NCBI RefSeq assembly: GCF_007829335.1
Contig: NZ_VIWO01000004.1
Coordinates: forward strand, 496,001 to 560,000
Reading direction: 5' to 3'
From: Chitinophaga polysaccharea
GTDB taxonomy: Bacteria; Bacteroidota; Bacteroidia; Chitinophagales; Chitinophagaceae
Length of the DNA: 64,000 bases
Program-made: the position numbers and the translations under genes
Notes under the pieces: model-generated
What the model was told of the DNA's origin: nothing
Database searches by the model: none
Seen by the model: only the letters and a program-made list of their open reading frames with translations
Part shown: piece by piece, positions 16,283 through 25,199 of the stretch
Layout: each line of letters opens with the position of its first letter
How positions within the stretch are numbered: position 1 is the first letter of the stretch

Positions 16283-16918
16283 ATGATGCGAACACTGATC
16301 ATGCACAAAGATTATGAAGGGATCCGGCAGGCGCTTGCTCAAAACCCGGCGTTAGCCAATGAAGGCATCCCTTTCGACGAAAACAACACTACCAAAGCAC
16401 ATCCGTTACACCGGGTTTGCGATGGCGTTTTCTCCCATACGCTGACAGACCAGGAAGGTGTTGAAATAGCCCGCATCTTCCTGGCACATGGAGCCAACGT
16501 TAACGGTTACACGTTGGCAGCGGGGCAGGATACCCCCCTGGTGGCGGCTGCCAGCCTGCACGCTGAGCAGGTGGGTATCTTGTATATAGAAAATGGCGCC
16601 GACATCCATCATGCCGGGTGCCACGGTGGCACGGCCTTGCATTGGGCTGCCTGGGTGGGCAGGGATCAATTAGTAGCAAGACTGATCCGGGAGCATGCCA
16701 ATATTCATCAGCTGTGCACCGAATTTCGCAGTACGCCATTGTTCTGGGCCGTGCATGGACTTAAATACGGCGGCATAGCCAATCAATATCACCAGACCGA
16801 ATGTGTGAGGCTACTCCTCAACGCCGGCGCCGACAAAACAGTGCCTAACCTGAACGGCACTACGCCGTTTGAATTACTGGAGGAAACGGATAGGGAACTG
16901 ATAAGTTTATTAGGATAA
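16283..16918 (+). CDS. Ankyrin-repeat protein
   Basis: 211 residues built of about four ankyrin repeats: HPLHRVCDGV with IFLAHGANVNG, DTPLVAAASLH with LYIENGADIHH, GTALHWAAWVGRDQLVARLI, and TPLFWAVHGL with RLLLNAGADKTV. No signal peptide. Ankyrin stacks bind other proteins; partner unknown. It lies 47 bases after the YdeI gene and immediately before a strong terminator, so it is probably the last gene of the ArsR operon. The second in-frame ATG (16286) is an equally possible start. Confidence 0.85.
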   Translation: MMRTLIMHKDYEGIRQALAQNPALANEGIPFDENNTTKAHPLHRVCDGVFSHTLTDQEGVEIARIFLAHGANVNGYTLAAGQDTPLVAAASLHAEQVGILYIENGADIHHAGCHGGTALHWAAWVGRDQLVARLIREHANIHQLCTEFRSTPLFWAVHGLKYGGIANQYHQTECVRLLLNAGADKTVPNLNGTTPFELLEETDRELISLLG

Positions 16919-16955
16919 AAGCAGGTGTCTCCTGTAAAACAGGGACACCTGCTTT
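16918..16955. terminator. Strong bidirectional terminator
   Basis: AAAGCAGGTGTC pairs with GACACCTGCTTT, and inside that CCTGT pairs with ACAGG, giving a stem of about 17 bp. It lies between the convergent ankyrin gene and the aldo/keto reductase gene. Confidence 0.92.
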
Positions 16956-16957
16956 CT

Positions 16958-17935
16958 TTACAGGGTACGCAATTTAGCCAAATCTTCATCCGTCCGGTTG
17001 CCATGAATACGGATCTGCGACAATGCCGACTCAATAGCCCCATATTCTTCAGCAGTCAATACAATCCCGGCAGCGCCAAAGTTTTCCCGCACCCGTTCCG
17101 GTTTACGGGAGCCCGGAATAGGTACGATAAAATCTTTTTTATGCAGCATCCAGGCTAAAGAAATCTGTGCTGGTGTAGCTGCCTTTTGGGTGGCAAACAA
17201 CTGGAGCAGCGCTAGTAGAGGTTGATTGGCAGTCATGTTATCCTTTTCAAAGCGGGTAATTACTCTCCTTGCATCGAAACCGGTAAAGGTAGTATCGGTG
17301 GTCACTTTGCCGGAAAGAAAGCCATTGGCCAGGGGAGAGAACGGAACAAACCCGATATGCAGTTCTTCACAGGCAGGAATGACGGCAGATTCGAATTGCC
17401 GCTCCATCATAGAGTATTCATTCTGTACAGCAGTTAATGGCGTAATGGCATGCGCCCGCCTGATTTCAGCTTCGGTAGCCTGCGACTGTCCCCAGCCCCG
17501 TATTTTCCCTTCTTTTATCAATTCGCCCATGCACCAGGCAATGTCTTCGACGGGGATGTCTTTATTTACCCGGTGTTGATAATAAAGCCCCACATGGTCC
17601 GTGCGGAGCCTGCGCAATGAATTTTCCAGCTTCTCCCGGATCAGGCGTAAAAGGTTTCTCGGGGTATCTCCCGGGGTATATTGGTCCAGCATAAATTTGG
17701 TAGCTATCACCACTTTATCCCGGATGTCCTGTAAAGCTTCACCGACCAGAGCTTCGTTGTCGCCGGCCGCATATCTTTCAGCCGTATCAAAGAAAGTGCA
17801 CCCCCAATCATATGCCTGGCGGATTAATTGTAGCGATTCTTTTTTGTCCGGTACGGTGCCATATCCCATACTCAACCCCATGCATCCATAGCCAATGGTG
17901 GATACTTCCAGCGATCCGAGTTTTCTCTTTTGCAT
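16958..17935 (-). CDS. Aldo/keto reductase (AKR13-like)
   Basis: 325 residues, a TIM-barrel NADPH-dependent carbonyl reductase. The catalytic tetrad is visible: Asp in FFDTAERY, the Tyr of that same stretch, Lys in VVIATKF, and His in LYYQHRVNK. The NADP-binding C-terminal motif is IPGSRKPERVREN. It reduces aldehydes or ketones in the cytoplasm; the exact substrate is not predictable. The gene lies 99 bases downstream of an AraC-type regulator on the same strand, a common pairing in which the regulator controls the reductase. Confidence 0.94.
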   Translation of the reverse strand: MQKRKLGSLEVSTIGYGCMGLSMGYGTVPDKKESLQLIRQAYDWGCTFFDTAERYAAGDNEALVGEALQDIRDKVVIATKFMLDQYTPGDTPRNLLRLIREKLENSLRRLRTDHVGLYYQHRVNKDIPVEDIAWCMGELIKEGKIRGWGQSQATEAEIRRAHAITPLTAVQNEYSMMERQFESAVIPACEELHIGFVPFSPLANGFLSGKVTTDTTFTGFDARRVITRFEKDNMTANQPLLALLQLFATQKAATPAQISLAWMLHKKDFIVPIPGSRKPERVRENFGAAGIVLTAEEYGAIESALSQIRIHGNRTDEDLAKLRTL

Positions 17936-18034
17936 ATGTTTTCGTTTTTTGAATTAACAAGGTCCGATTCGTATGCAAAGGTCTGTTAGGGCCTACCGGT
18001 GAAAAAGCAAAATACAAACGATCTATTTCGAAAT

Positions 18035-18934
18035 TCAAACATTTCTGAATCCAAGGGGAGTAGTGCCCATATGTTTTTTGAAGAAGGCGTTAAAGTGGGC
18101 GGTTTCCAGGAAACCCAGGGCGTAGGCTATTTCTCCCACATTCCAGGTACTTTGTTTCAATAACGTCTTAGCCTCTGTGAGGCAGCGTGTGGCGATGAGC
18201 TGAGACGTGGTTTTTGCAGTAACTTCTTTCAGCGCACGGTTGAGGTGGTTGACATGGATATTCATGTGATGGGCAAAGTCGGCAGGGGAGCGCAAGACTA
18301 TCCGCTGTGCGCTGTCATCGATGGCATAGTGCCGTTCCAGGAGCGCCGTAAAAAGAGCGGCAATCCGTTCCGACGCATTTAGCCTGGGCTTCAGGTGGGC
18401 CGCCGCAAAAAGCTGTGTCTTTAATGCAAAGTGAATGAGTTCCAACACCAGGTTTCTAAGCACATCGTACTTGTATAGATAGTCGGCGTCTATTTCTTCC
18501 AGCATGCGCTGAAAAATGCTCCGGGCGCTGTTTGCCTGCTCATCAGTTAATTCAAATGCATGGATACCGCCAGGCTGGTAAACGGGATATTCACCGGGGT
18601 GGCCATGCTGATGAAAGAAGGATTGATTAAATACCAGGCAATAGCTGCTGCTTACCTGCGAAAGATCTGCGGTGTAGGGAATTTGTGGGTTGAGAAAGAT
18701 GAGCGCCTGCTTTTTTACCTGTACTATTTTATCGGCAAACTGTAGTTCGCTTGGCCCGAAGGACAAGGTGATCTTGTAAAAATCTCTCCTCCGGTAGGCA
18801 GAAGGATTGGGTGGATTATCGTCCGAATATTCCGATTGAAATACATTGAAATGCCCTGTTTCCTGGCTAACACGTCCGGACGTCCAGCCGATGTTCTTTT
18901 TATAAAAGTCCGCTATGGTTTCAATGTTAGCCAT
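18035..18934 (-). CDS. AraC-family transcriptional regulator
   Basis: 299 residues. The N-terminal ~180 form a cupin-like sensing domain (KKQALIFLNPQIPYTADLSQ). The C-terminal ~100 are the double HTH of AraC regulators, with RSPADFAHHMNIHVNHLNRA as HTH1 and VGEIAYALGFLETAHFNAFF followed by FKKHMGTTPLGFR as HTH2. It should activate nearby genes, most simply the aldo/keto reductase downstream. The effector is unknown. Confidence 0.93.
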   Translation of the reverse strand: MANIETIADFYKKNIGWTSGRVSQETGHFNVFQSEYSDDNPPNPSAYRRRDFYKITLSFGPSELQFADKIVQVKKQALIFLNPQIPYTADLSQVSSSYCLVFNQSFFHQHGHPGEYPVYQPGGIHAFELTDEQANSARSIFQRMLEEIDADYLYKYDVLRNLVLELIHFALKTQLFAAAHLKPRLNASERIAALFTALLERHYAIDDSAQRIVLRSPADFAHHMNIHVNHLNRALKEVTAKTTSQLIATRCLTEAKTLLKQSTWNVGEIAYALGFLETAHFNAFFKKHMGTTPLGFRNV

Positions 18935-19008
18935 TACCTAAAATTACAAATTTCAAATAATATTGAAAAAGTAAAGCCTGCCGGCGTTTCTTCTCTCCCC
19001 ATAAAAAT

Positions 19009-19053
19009 AAAAAAGCACCTGTTTCATCAATAATGAGAAACAGGCGCTTTTTG
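19009..19053 (-). terminator. Terminator of katG
   Basis: Minus strand AAAAAGC-G-CCTGTTTC pairs with GAAACAGG-T-GCTTTTT, followed by a T-rich run. The mirror strand also ends in T residues, so it works in both directions. It lies 13 bases beyond the katG stop. Confidence 0.9.
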
Positions 19054-19065
19054 TTATCTGTAAAA

Positions 19066-21348
19066 TTACGCTTTCTTTAAGTCAAACCGGTCGAGGTTCA
19101 TCACCTTATTCCAGGCAGCAATAAAGTCTTTCACAAATTTAGCTTGTGCATCAGCGCTGCCATATACTTCGGCAACGGCCCGCAGCTCTGCATTGGAGCC
19201 AAATACCAGGTCGGCCCGGGTAGCGGTCCATTTTGCTTCGCCGGTAGCGCGACTGCTGCCTTCATAAATTTCGCGGTCGGCGCCTGCTGCTTTCCAGGTG
19301 GTATTCATGTCCAGCAGGTTCACGAAGAAGTCGTTGGTCAGCTGACCCGGACGCTTCGTAAATACGCCATGTGCGGAGCCATCGTAGTTGGTGTTTAATA
19401 CGCGCATACCGCCTATCAATACCGTTAATTCCGGTACGGTCAATGTCAATAGCTGCGCCTTGTCTACCAGCAATTCTTCTGTAGATACCGGCAGCTTCAC
19501 TTTCCGGTAGTTGCGGAAGCCATCGGCCAAAGGTTCCAGGTGACCAACAGATTCTACATCGGTTTGGTCCTGGGAGGCGTCCATACGGCCGGGTGTAAAT
19601 GGCACTGTAACGGACTGTCCCGCGTCTTTAGCGGCTTTTTCCAAACCGGCCACGCCAGCCAGCACGATCAGGTCTGCCAGCGATACCTTTTTGCCATCTG
19701 ATTGGGCGCTGTTAAATGCCTGCTGGATGCTTTCCAGTTTGTCCAGCACCTTTTGCAGCTGTGGTGGATTGTTGACCTGCCAGTATTTCTGTGGCGCCAG
19801 TCGGATGCGGGCGCCATTAGCGCCACCCCGTTTGTCTGAGCCGCGGAAAGTAGAGGCAGATGCCCACGCGGTAGATACCAGCTCCGATACACTCAGCCCT
19901 GAAGCCAGTATTTTTGCTTTCAGATCCGCAATATCGCTGTCATTAACTAACGGATGATTAACAGCAGGAATAGGATCTTGCCAAATCAGTATTTCTGACG
20001 GCACATCTGGTCCCAGGTAACGGGCACGCGGTCCCATATCGCGGTGGGTGAGTTTGAACCAGGCCCGCGCAAATGCATCGGCAAAGGCCTCGGGATTTTC
20101 CAGGAAGCGCCGGGATATTTTTTCGTAAACAGGATCAAATCGTAATGAGAGGTCGGTGGTTAGCATAGTAGGCAAGTGCTTTTTGCCGCCATCATATGCA
20201 TCGGGGATGATGGCCGTTGCATTTTTGGCTACCCATTGGTGTGCGCCCGCGGGACTTTTAGTCAGTTCCCATTCAAAGCCGAACAGGTTTTCAAAGAAGT
20301 TATTGCTCCATCGCGTAGGCGTTTTTGTCCATATCACTTCCAATCCACTGGTAATGGTATCTGCACCTTTACCGCTACCATAGCTATTGCTCCAGCCCAG
20401 GCCCTGCATTTCTAAGTCGGCGCCTTCCGGTTCTTTACCCACATGGCTGGCAGGCGCGGCGCCATGAGTTTTACCAAAGCTGTGTCCACCCGCTATCAGG
20501 GCTACCGTTTCTTCATCATTCATCGCCATACGGCCAAAAGTGTCGCGGATATCTTTGGCAGCAGCAATTGGATCGGGATTGCCATCCGGACCTTCCGGGT
20601 TCACGTAAATCAATCCCATCTGAACAGCCGCTAACGGGTTTTCCAGGTTACGGGAGTGAATATCACCATCCGCTTTTTCATCGGCCGACAATACAGCATG
20701 TGGTTCAGCTACGCCAGGGGAACCATGGGCGTAACGGAGATCGCCACCCAGCCAGGTGGTTTCCGAACCCCAGTATACGGCCTCATCTGCTTCCCATACA
20801 TCCTCACGTCCACCGGCAAAACCAAAAGTTTTAAAGCCCATCGACTCCAGTGCCACATTACCGGTAAGGATCAGTAAATCTGCCCAGGAAATATTGCGGC
20901 CATACTTTTGTTTAATAGGCCACAGTAACCTGCGGGCCTTATCGAGACTCACATTATCAGGCCAGCTGTTGAGTGGCGCAAAGCGTTGTTGTCCTGATCC
21001 TGCACCTCCGCGGCCATCACCGACACGATACGTACCTGCGCTGTGCCAGGCCATACGGATAAATAAAGGTCCGTAATGCCCAAAGTCGGCCGGCCACCAA
21101 TCCTGTGAGTCGGTCATCAATACATGCAGGTCTTTTTTCACCGCTTCCAGGTCCAGGCTTTTAAAAGCTTCGGCATAGTTAAAATCTTTCTCCATGGGAT
21201 CTGATAAGGACGCATGCTGGCGCAGGATACTCAACTTTAAGTGGTTAGGCCACCAGTCGCGGTTCCTGGTGCCGCCGCCGCCAACGTTGTGCTTCATGCT
21301 GCCATTATGAAATGGGCATTTACTGATGTCAGTTAATTCTTTTTCCAT
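19066..21348 (-). CDS. katG: Catalase-peroxidase KatG
   Basis: 760 residues, full length for this two-domain haem enzyme, which destroys H2O2 by catalase and broad peroxidase activity. Distal site RMAWHSAGTYR (catalytic Arg, Trp, His) and proximal His in GGHSFGKTHGA are present. The Met-Tyr-Trp adduct residues can be placed: Trp in MAWHSAG, Tyr in GLIYVNPEGPDG, Met in FGRMAMNDEE. The degenerate second domain follows (about 440-740, with an STAWASASTFRGSDKRGGAN block). No signal peptide. A putative -7 box TACTTTTA (minus strand, 21419-21412) precedes it, and the 12 bases GTACTTACTTTT around that box also occur in the hxlR promoter at 51 kb. Confidence 0.97.
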   Translation of the reverse strand: MEKELTDISKCPFHNGSMKHNVGGGGTRNRDWWPNHLKLSILRQHASLSDPMEKDFNYAEAFKSLDLEAVKKDLHVLMTDSQDWWPADFGHYGPLFIRMAWHSAGTYRVGDGRGGAGSGQQRFAPLNSWPDNVSLDKARRLLWPIKQKYGRNISWADLLILTGNVALESMGFKTFGFAGGREDVWEADEAVYWGSETTWLGGDLRYAHGSPGVAEPHAVLSADEKADGDIHSRNLENPLAAVQMGLIYVNPEGPDGNPDPIAAAKDIRDTFGRMAMNDEETVALIAGGHSFGKTHGAAPASHVGKEPEGADLEMQGLGWSNSYGSGKGADTITSGLEVIWTKTPTRWSNNFFENLFGFEWELTKSPAGAHQWVAKNATAIIPDAYDGGKKHLPTMLTTDLSLRFDPVYEKISRRFLENPEAFADAFARAWFKLTHRDMGPRARYLGPDVPSEILIWQDPIPAVNHPLVNDSDIADLKAKILASGLSVSELVSTAWASASTFRGSDKRGGANGARIRLAPQKYWQVNNPPQLQKVLDKLESIQQAFNSAQSDGKKVSLADLIVLAGVAGLEKAAKDAGQSVTVPFTPGRMDASQDQTDVESVGHLEPLADGFRNYRKVKLPVSTEELLVDKAQLLTLTVPELTVLIGGMRVLNTNYDGSAHGVFTKRPGQLTNDFFVNLLDMNTTWKAAGADREIYEGSSRATGEAKWTATRADLVFGSNAELRAVAEVYGSADAQAKFVKDFIAAWNKVMNLDRFDLKKA

Positions 21349-21692
21349 TTTTTAAAAAGTTTATGGTGAGGATGAGCACTTGCCTGTACCAGTTTATCGG
21401 TGCAGGTTTGGTAAAAGTAAGTACATTGATGATATAAGTAAAATCAATTAGTTCTATGTTTTTATAGTTAAAACCTATTTATGTTGCTGAGAGAGTGATT
21501 ACCAATCTATCGTCACCGTCCGGGGTACAAGGGAAACAGGAATAATTGATAGGAGGAAATCTTATACAGATTTCCTCCGTGTAATGGCTTATTGCAATAT
21601 ACTAAAGTTCGGGGGGAAACCCCATCGGTTATTACGCGAAATTACTGCCCCGACGGAAGGGATAGAAAGGTGAAATGTTGAATGAAATAAGA
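21349..21692. other. Intergenic region upstream of katG
   Basis: About 340 bases between the katG start and the 3' end of the next minus-strand gene. Only a weak katG promoter (TTTT, 20 bases, TACTTTTA on the minus strand) was seen. No further coding or strong hairpin structure was noticed. Confidence 0.5.
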
Positions 21693-22442
21693 CTACTGGT
21701 AAGTCGTAAGCAGGATGTTATTACCCATTATATCTATATAGCCGCTGGCTTCCCCTTTACCAAAGAAGAGAATATTGTGATTGTCTTTAGTCTGGATAAC
21801 TTCAGCATCATCTGTAAAAAGACTTTCATCACAAAGCAGTTGCAGATGTATCAGCTTTTTGTTTTCAATGGTTGAGATGTAAGTCTTTTCAAAGTCTGTA
21901 ACAATATGATAACATTGGTTGTTAAAGATGAAACTCGATAATATCAGAATACGGGTAGTATCCAGTAACTGCTTGCTGCCCAGGGTAGCGCGTACTTCAT
22001 CATCTCCCACATATCTTATAATGATGCCTTTCTTCTTTTTCGATTTCCCGGGCTGGAATGGCTTGAAAACCTGCATAGAATCCGGATGATCTATCTGGAG
22101 CACTTCTGAAAAGCCGATAAGATGTGACAGGGCATTAGTAACAATATATTTACCATCTACCTTATTTACTACAACCGGGCAGGTAGCTGAACAGCTATAT
22201 TCAATACCTGTTTTTTTATTTTTAAAAATGATGCTGCCGCCAAATTCTCCGCTGCAAGTCTTCCGTACCGTATAGCTTTCATCTTCAAAAAAATAGGGGG
22301 TGCTTCGCTGGAAATCACCTGGATGCTTCTTTTGCGCGGCATCGCTGATCACTATTTTTTTTACCTGGAATAATTTTCCTGTTTGTGCGACACCGCACAA
22401 ACAGGAAATACAACATATAAGGATCAGGCAGGGAGTTCTCAT
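21693..22442 (-). CDS. Secreted protein of unknown function
   Basis: 249 residues beginning with a Sec signal peptide (MRTPCLILICCISCLCGVAQ) that ends in a typical Bacteroidota AQ-type cleavage region. The mature part is beta-rich, with a GGSIIFKNKKTGIEYSCSAT block, a Lys-rich turn (PGKSKKKKG) and a C-terminal region reading FGKGEASGYIDIMGNNILL. Four Cys occur in the mature part, compatible with periplasmic disulfides. I do not recognise a family. It follows the acetylesterase gene by about 54 bases and could be the tail of the glucuronoxylan operon, though that link is only positional. Confidence 0.7.
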   Translation of the reverse strand: MRTPCLILICCISCLCGVAQTGKLFQVKKIVISDAAQKKHPGDFQRSTPYFFEDESYTVRKTCSGEFGGSIIFKNKKTGIEYSCSATCPVVVNKVDGKYIVTNALSHLIGFSEVLQIDHPDSMQVFKPFQPGKSKKKKGIIIRYVGDDEVRATLGSKQLLDTTRILILSSFIFNNQCYHIVTDFEKTYISTIENKKLIHLQLLCDESLFTDDAEVIQTKDNHNILFFGKGEASGYIDIMGNNILLTTYQ

Positions 22443-22496
22443 GTTAGGGTAATTGTTTTAAACAGGAAATATAAGATTATATCTGTAAATTCCATG

Positions 22497-24401
22497 TCAG
22501 GGATCTGTTCTAAATGGCGAAGCAGGCAGCTTTTCCTGGTTGCAGAGATTCGGCTGCAGGGGATTATCCGACCAGGCATACCGTACGTACAAAGGAGCGC
22601 TTACAGTCTCATTCCAAACAGTTACCTGGTTCCCGTTAATACTGGCTTGCGCCCACACAAATTTTTTATCGGCGCCGGCAATCTCAAATGCCGATAAAGC
22701 ATCGCCATCCATGGTAGTAAGCCCGCTGCCGGTTTGGGTAAAGCTAACCACAATTTTATTTCTATTAATCGTTGCTGTATGAAACAATGGACCTGAGTAG
22801 GTAATGGGCTCTCCATAGGCCACACCTCTGGCCGCGAGAGCCAGTCTTTCGCCGACCGATTTTTTATTGTCAGGATGAATGTCATTCCATTCACCCAGGT
22901 CAATAGCTACCGCCATGGCGGTGCGGGGCACGGATAAGGATTGTAGCTGCGCCTCTCTCAGCCTGGCCCAGTTGCTTTCGGTGGGAAGATAGTTGTAGTC
23001 CATGAACCCGGGGAGTTGTACATAGAGAAAAGGAAGCGAATCCTGCGACCATTGTTGGCGCCAGTCACGGATCAGTGCCGGTAACAATTGTTTATACTGG
23101 TCGGCGCGATCGGTATTAGCTTCCCCCTGGTACCAGCAGATGCCTTTGATGGCATAGCCCGTAAATGGCGCTACCATAGCGTTGTAAAGGGCTGTTGGCT
23201 GATTTTGTGAGAGCGGAGTGTAATGAGGGGCTACAGGGGGATATACTGCGCCGGCTTTATATTGCCAGTATCCTTTCAGATCGATGGTGTCTGTACCAGA
23301 GAAAATGCAATAAGGTTTATCGGGTACAAATCCTCCTTTGCCGGCAGTATTAGTAACGCGTACTACGAAAAGGTTCCTGCCTGTTTTTAATAACCCGGCT
23401 GGCACCTGGTAGCGGCGTTGCGGATATTGATAGAACGTGCGGCCCGCCAATTTACCGTTGATATATAATTCATCTGCGTCCACAATGCGCCCGAGGAAAA
23501 CGCTGGCTGGCTTTCCTTCCATAGCAGGCGGTAACGTGATCTCACGGCGATACCATACCACGCCATTTAAATCTTTTGCTCCCTGGTCTTCCCAGTAACC
23601 GGGAATGTTGATCTGGCGCCAGCCTTTGGGTATATAAGCAGTGTCGTACCATCGTGGCAGCTGGGTAAGGCCGGCATCTGCGGGGAACACGGTCTTCACA
23701 GGAAAATGCTGGCGACGAAATCCTGCGGTATCTTTATTTTGCCGGATAAGTGCTGTCTGCGCCGGGAACTCCTTAAAACCATCCTCACTCATCCAGGCCT
23801 CTATAGGCGTGCCTCCTATGCTGGCGTTGATAATACCTACGGGGATATGATAAGTGTCGTGGATGCTTTTGGCAAAGAAATAGGCTACTGCGGAAAAAGG
23901 TCTTACCTGCTCTCCAACCGCCGGTTGCCAGTAACCACCTGGCAGATCAGCCTGCGGACCAGCCATTTCGTTGATGGGCGGTACAAGGAATTGTCGGATA
24001 TCCGGGTCATTGGCAGCCAGGATATCCTGGCGGTAGGTAACATCGTGAATATTCATCTCGTGAACCATATTCGACTGGCCACTACAAAACCACACATCGC
24101 CAAACAGGATATCCTGTAAAACAATTTTGTTGCTTCCGGAAATCGTCATACTATAAGGTCCACCGGCGCGCGTGGGTGGTAAATATACCGCCCAGCGGCC
24201 ATCTGCCCCGGCTGTTGTTTTATAGTCGGTATCCCGGAAATGTACCTTTACTTTTTCCGACGGGGCTGCCCAGCCCCATAGTTTTACCTTTTCGTCCCGC
24301 TGCAGGACCATGCTGTCACGTATCAGTCGCGGAAGTTTCACCTGCGCTGTTGTCATATAACCGCTGCAACAGCAGAGCAAAATAATCATCAGTTGTTTCA
24401 T
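22497..24401 (-). CDS. Sialate O-acetylesterase-like (SASA, CE6-type) carbohydrate esterase
   Basis: 634 residues from MKQLMIILLCCCSG; the longer frame adds seven codons that overlap the upstream gene. Signal peptide, an Ig-like domain (about 25-110), then the SGNH esterase with block I GDVWFCSGQSNM (nucleophile Ser) and the C-terminal DIHPDNKK motif (catalytic Asp and His); a galactose-binding-like jelly roll is inserted (about 260-390). Removes O-acetyl groups from sugars in the periplasm or outside. Next to GH67 and hexuronate genes it most likely deacetylates glucuronoxylan rather than sialic acid. Confidence 0.9.
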   Translation of the reverse strand: MKQLMIILLCCCSGYMTTAQVKLPRLIRDSMVLQRDEKVKLWGWAAPSEKVKVHFRDTDYKTTAGADGRWAVYLPPTRAGGPYSMTISGSNKIVLQDILFGDVWFCSGQSNMVHEMNIHDVTYRQDILAANDPDIRQFLVPPINEMAGPQADLPGGYWQPAVGEQVRPFSAVAYFFAKSIHDTYHIPVGIINASIGGTPIEAWMSEDGFKEFPAQTALIRQNKDTAGFRRQHFPVKTVFPADAGLTQLPRWYDTAYIPKGWRQINIPGYWEDQGAKDLNGVVWYRREITLPPAMEGKPASVFLGRIVDADELYINGKLAGRTFYQYPQRRYQVPAGLLKTGRNLFVVRVTNTAGKGGFVPDKPYCIFSGTDTIDLKGYWQYKAGAVYPPVAPHYTPLSQNQPTALYNAMVAPFTGYAIKGICWYQGEANTDRADQYKQLLPALIRDWRQQWSQDSLPFLYVQLPGFMDYNYLPTESNWARLREAQLQSLSVPRTAMAVAIDLGEWNDIHPDNKKSVGERLALAARGVAYGEPITYSGPLFHTATINRNKIVVSFTQTGSGLTTMDGDALSAFEIAGADKKFVWAQASINGNQVTVWNETVSAPLYVRYAWSDNPLQPNLCNQEKLPASPFRTDP

Positions 24402-24421
24402 ATAAGTAGATTTACAATGCA

Positions 24422-25171
24422 CTAAAAACCGATGCTGTTACCGCCGTCTACCGGTAATACTACACCGGTAATAAAGCGGGCGGCATCGCTGCTAAGAAAA
24501 ACAACGGCATCGCCTATATCAGTGGCTTGTCCCATAGCGCCCATCGGCGTACGGCCCAATACCCTGGCTTTTCTTTCCGGGTCGCTGTCCAGGGCTTTAG
24601 CGGTCATATCGGAATAAATAAACCCCGGGGCAATCGCATTTACCCGTATTCCTTTGGGCGATAATTCTACCGCCATGGCCCGGGTCATGCCCTCTATGGC
24701 CGTTTTGCTGGCAGAATAGGCGATCACCTTCGGAATGCCGTATTGCGCTGCCATAGAGCTGATATTAACGATACAACCAGCTCCCTGTGGCAACATGGAT
24801 TTTACCACTTCACGGCTCATGGTAAATACGGCAGTCACATTGGTAAGCAGTACCTGTTGGAATGCTTCGTCAGTGACTTCTGTAAAATCTTTTTTATGAT
24901 TGATACCCGCATTGTTTACCAGGATGTCGATGGGACCATGCTGCTCCACAATACGGTTTACCAGCGTGGGAATGGCTGCCAGCTGAGTAATATCCGCGGC
25001 GATAGCGTGACAGGCATTGCCCAGCTGTTGTTGCGCTTCTTCCAGTCTCTCCGCATTTCTTCCCAGGATGATTACTTTCATACCCTGCTGTATTAATTTT
25101 TCGGCGATCGCGAAACCTATACCTGAACCGCCGCCTGTTACAATGGCTAATTTTCTTTTTAGTGCTGTCAT
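24422..25171 (-). CDS. SDR oxidoreductase, probable D-fructuronate/mannonate reductase
   Basis: 249 residues from MTALKRKLAIVTGG; the longer open frame adds 50 codons that overlap the GH67 gene and do not match SDRs. Classical short-chain dehydrogenase: Rossmann TGGGSGIG at the start, NNAG (about 92-95), catalytic Ser in NISSMAAQYG, Tyr and Lys in YSASK, and the PGFIYSDMT loop. The gene sits between the GH67 alpha-glucuronidase and the esterase, and uxuA is nearby. The missing step of the pathway is conversion of D-fructuronate to D-mannonate (UxuB), so this SDR is a good candidate for it. The assignment rests on context. Confidence 0.88.
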   Translation of the reverse strand: MTALKRKLAIVTGGGSGIGFAIAEKLIQQGMKVIILGRNAERLEEAQQQLGNACHAIAADITQLAAIPTLVNRIVEQHGPIDILVNNAGINHKKDFTEVTDEAFQQVLLTNVTAVFTMSREVVKSMLPQGAGCIVNISSMAAQYGIPKVIAYSASKTAIEGMTRAMAVELSPKGIRVNAIAPGFIYSDMTAKALDSDPERKARVLGRTPMGAMGQATDIGDAVVFLSSDAARFITGVVLPVDGGNSIGF

Positions 25172-25199
25172 CTTTCTTCGGCTGTTAAAAATATATTTA

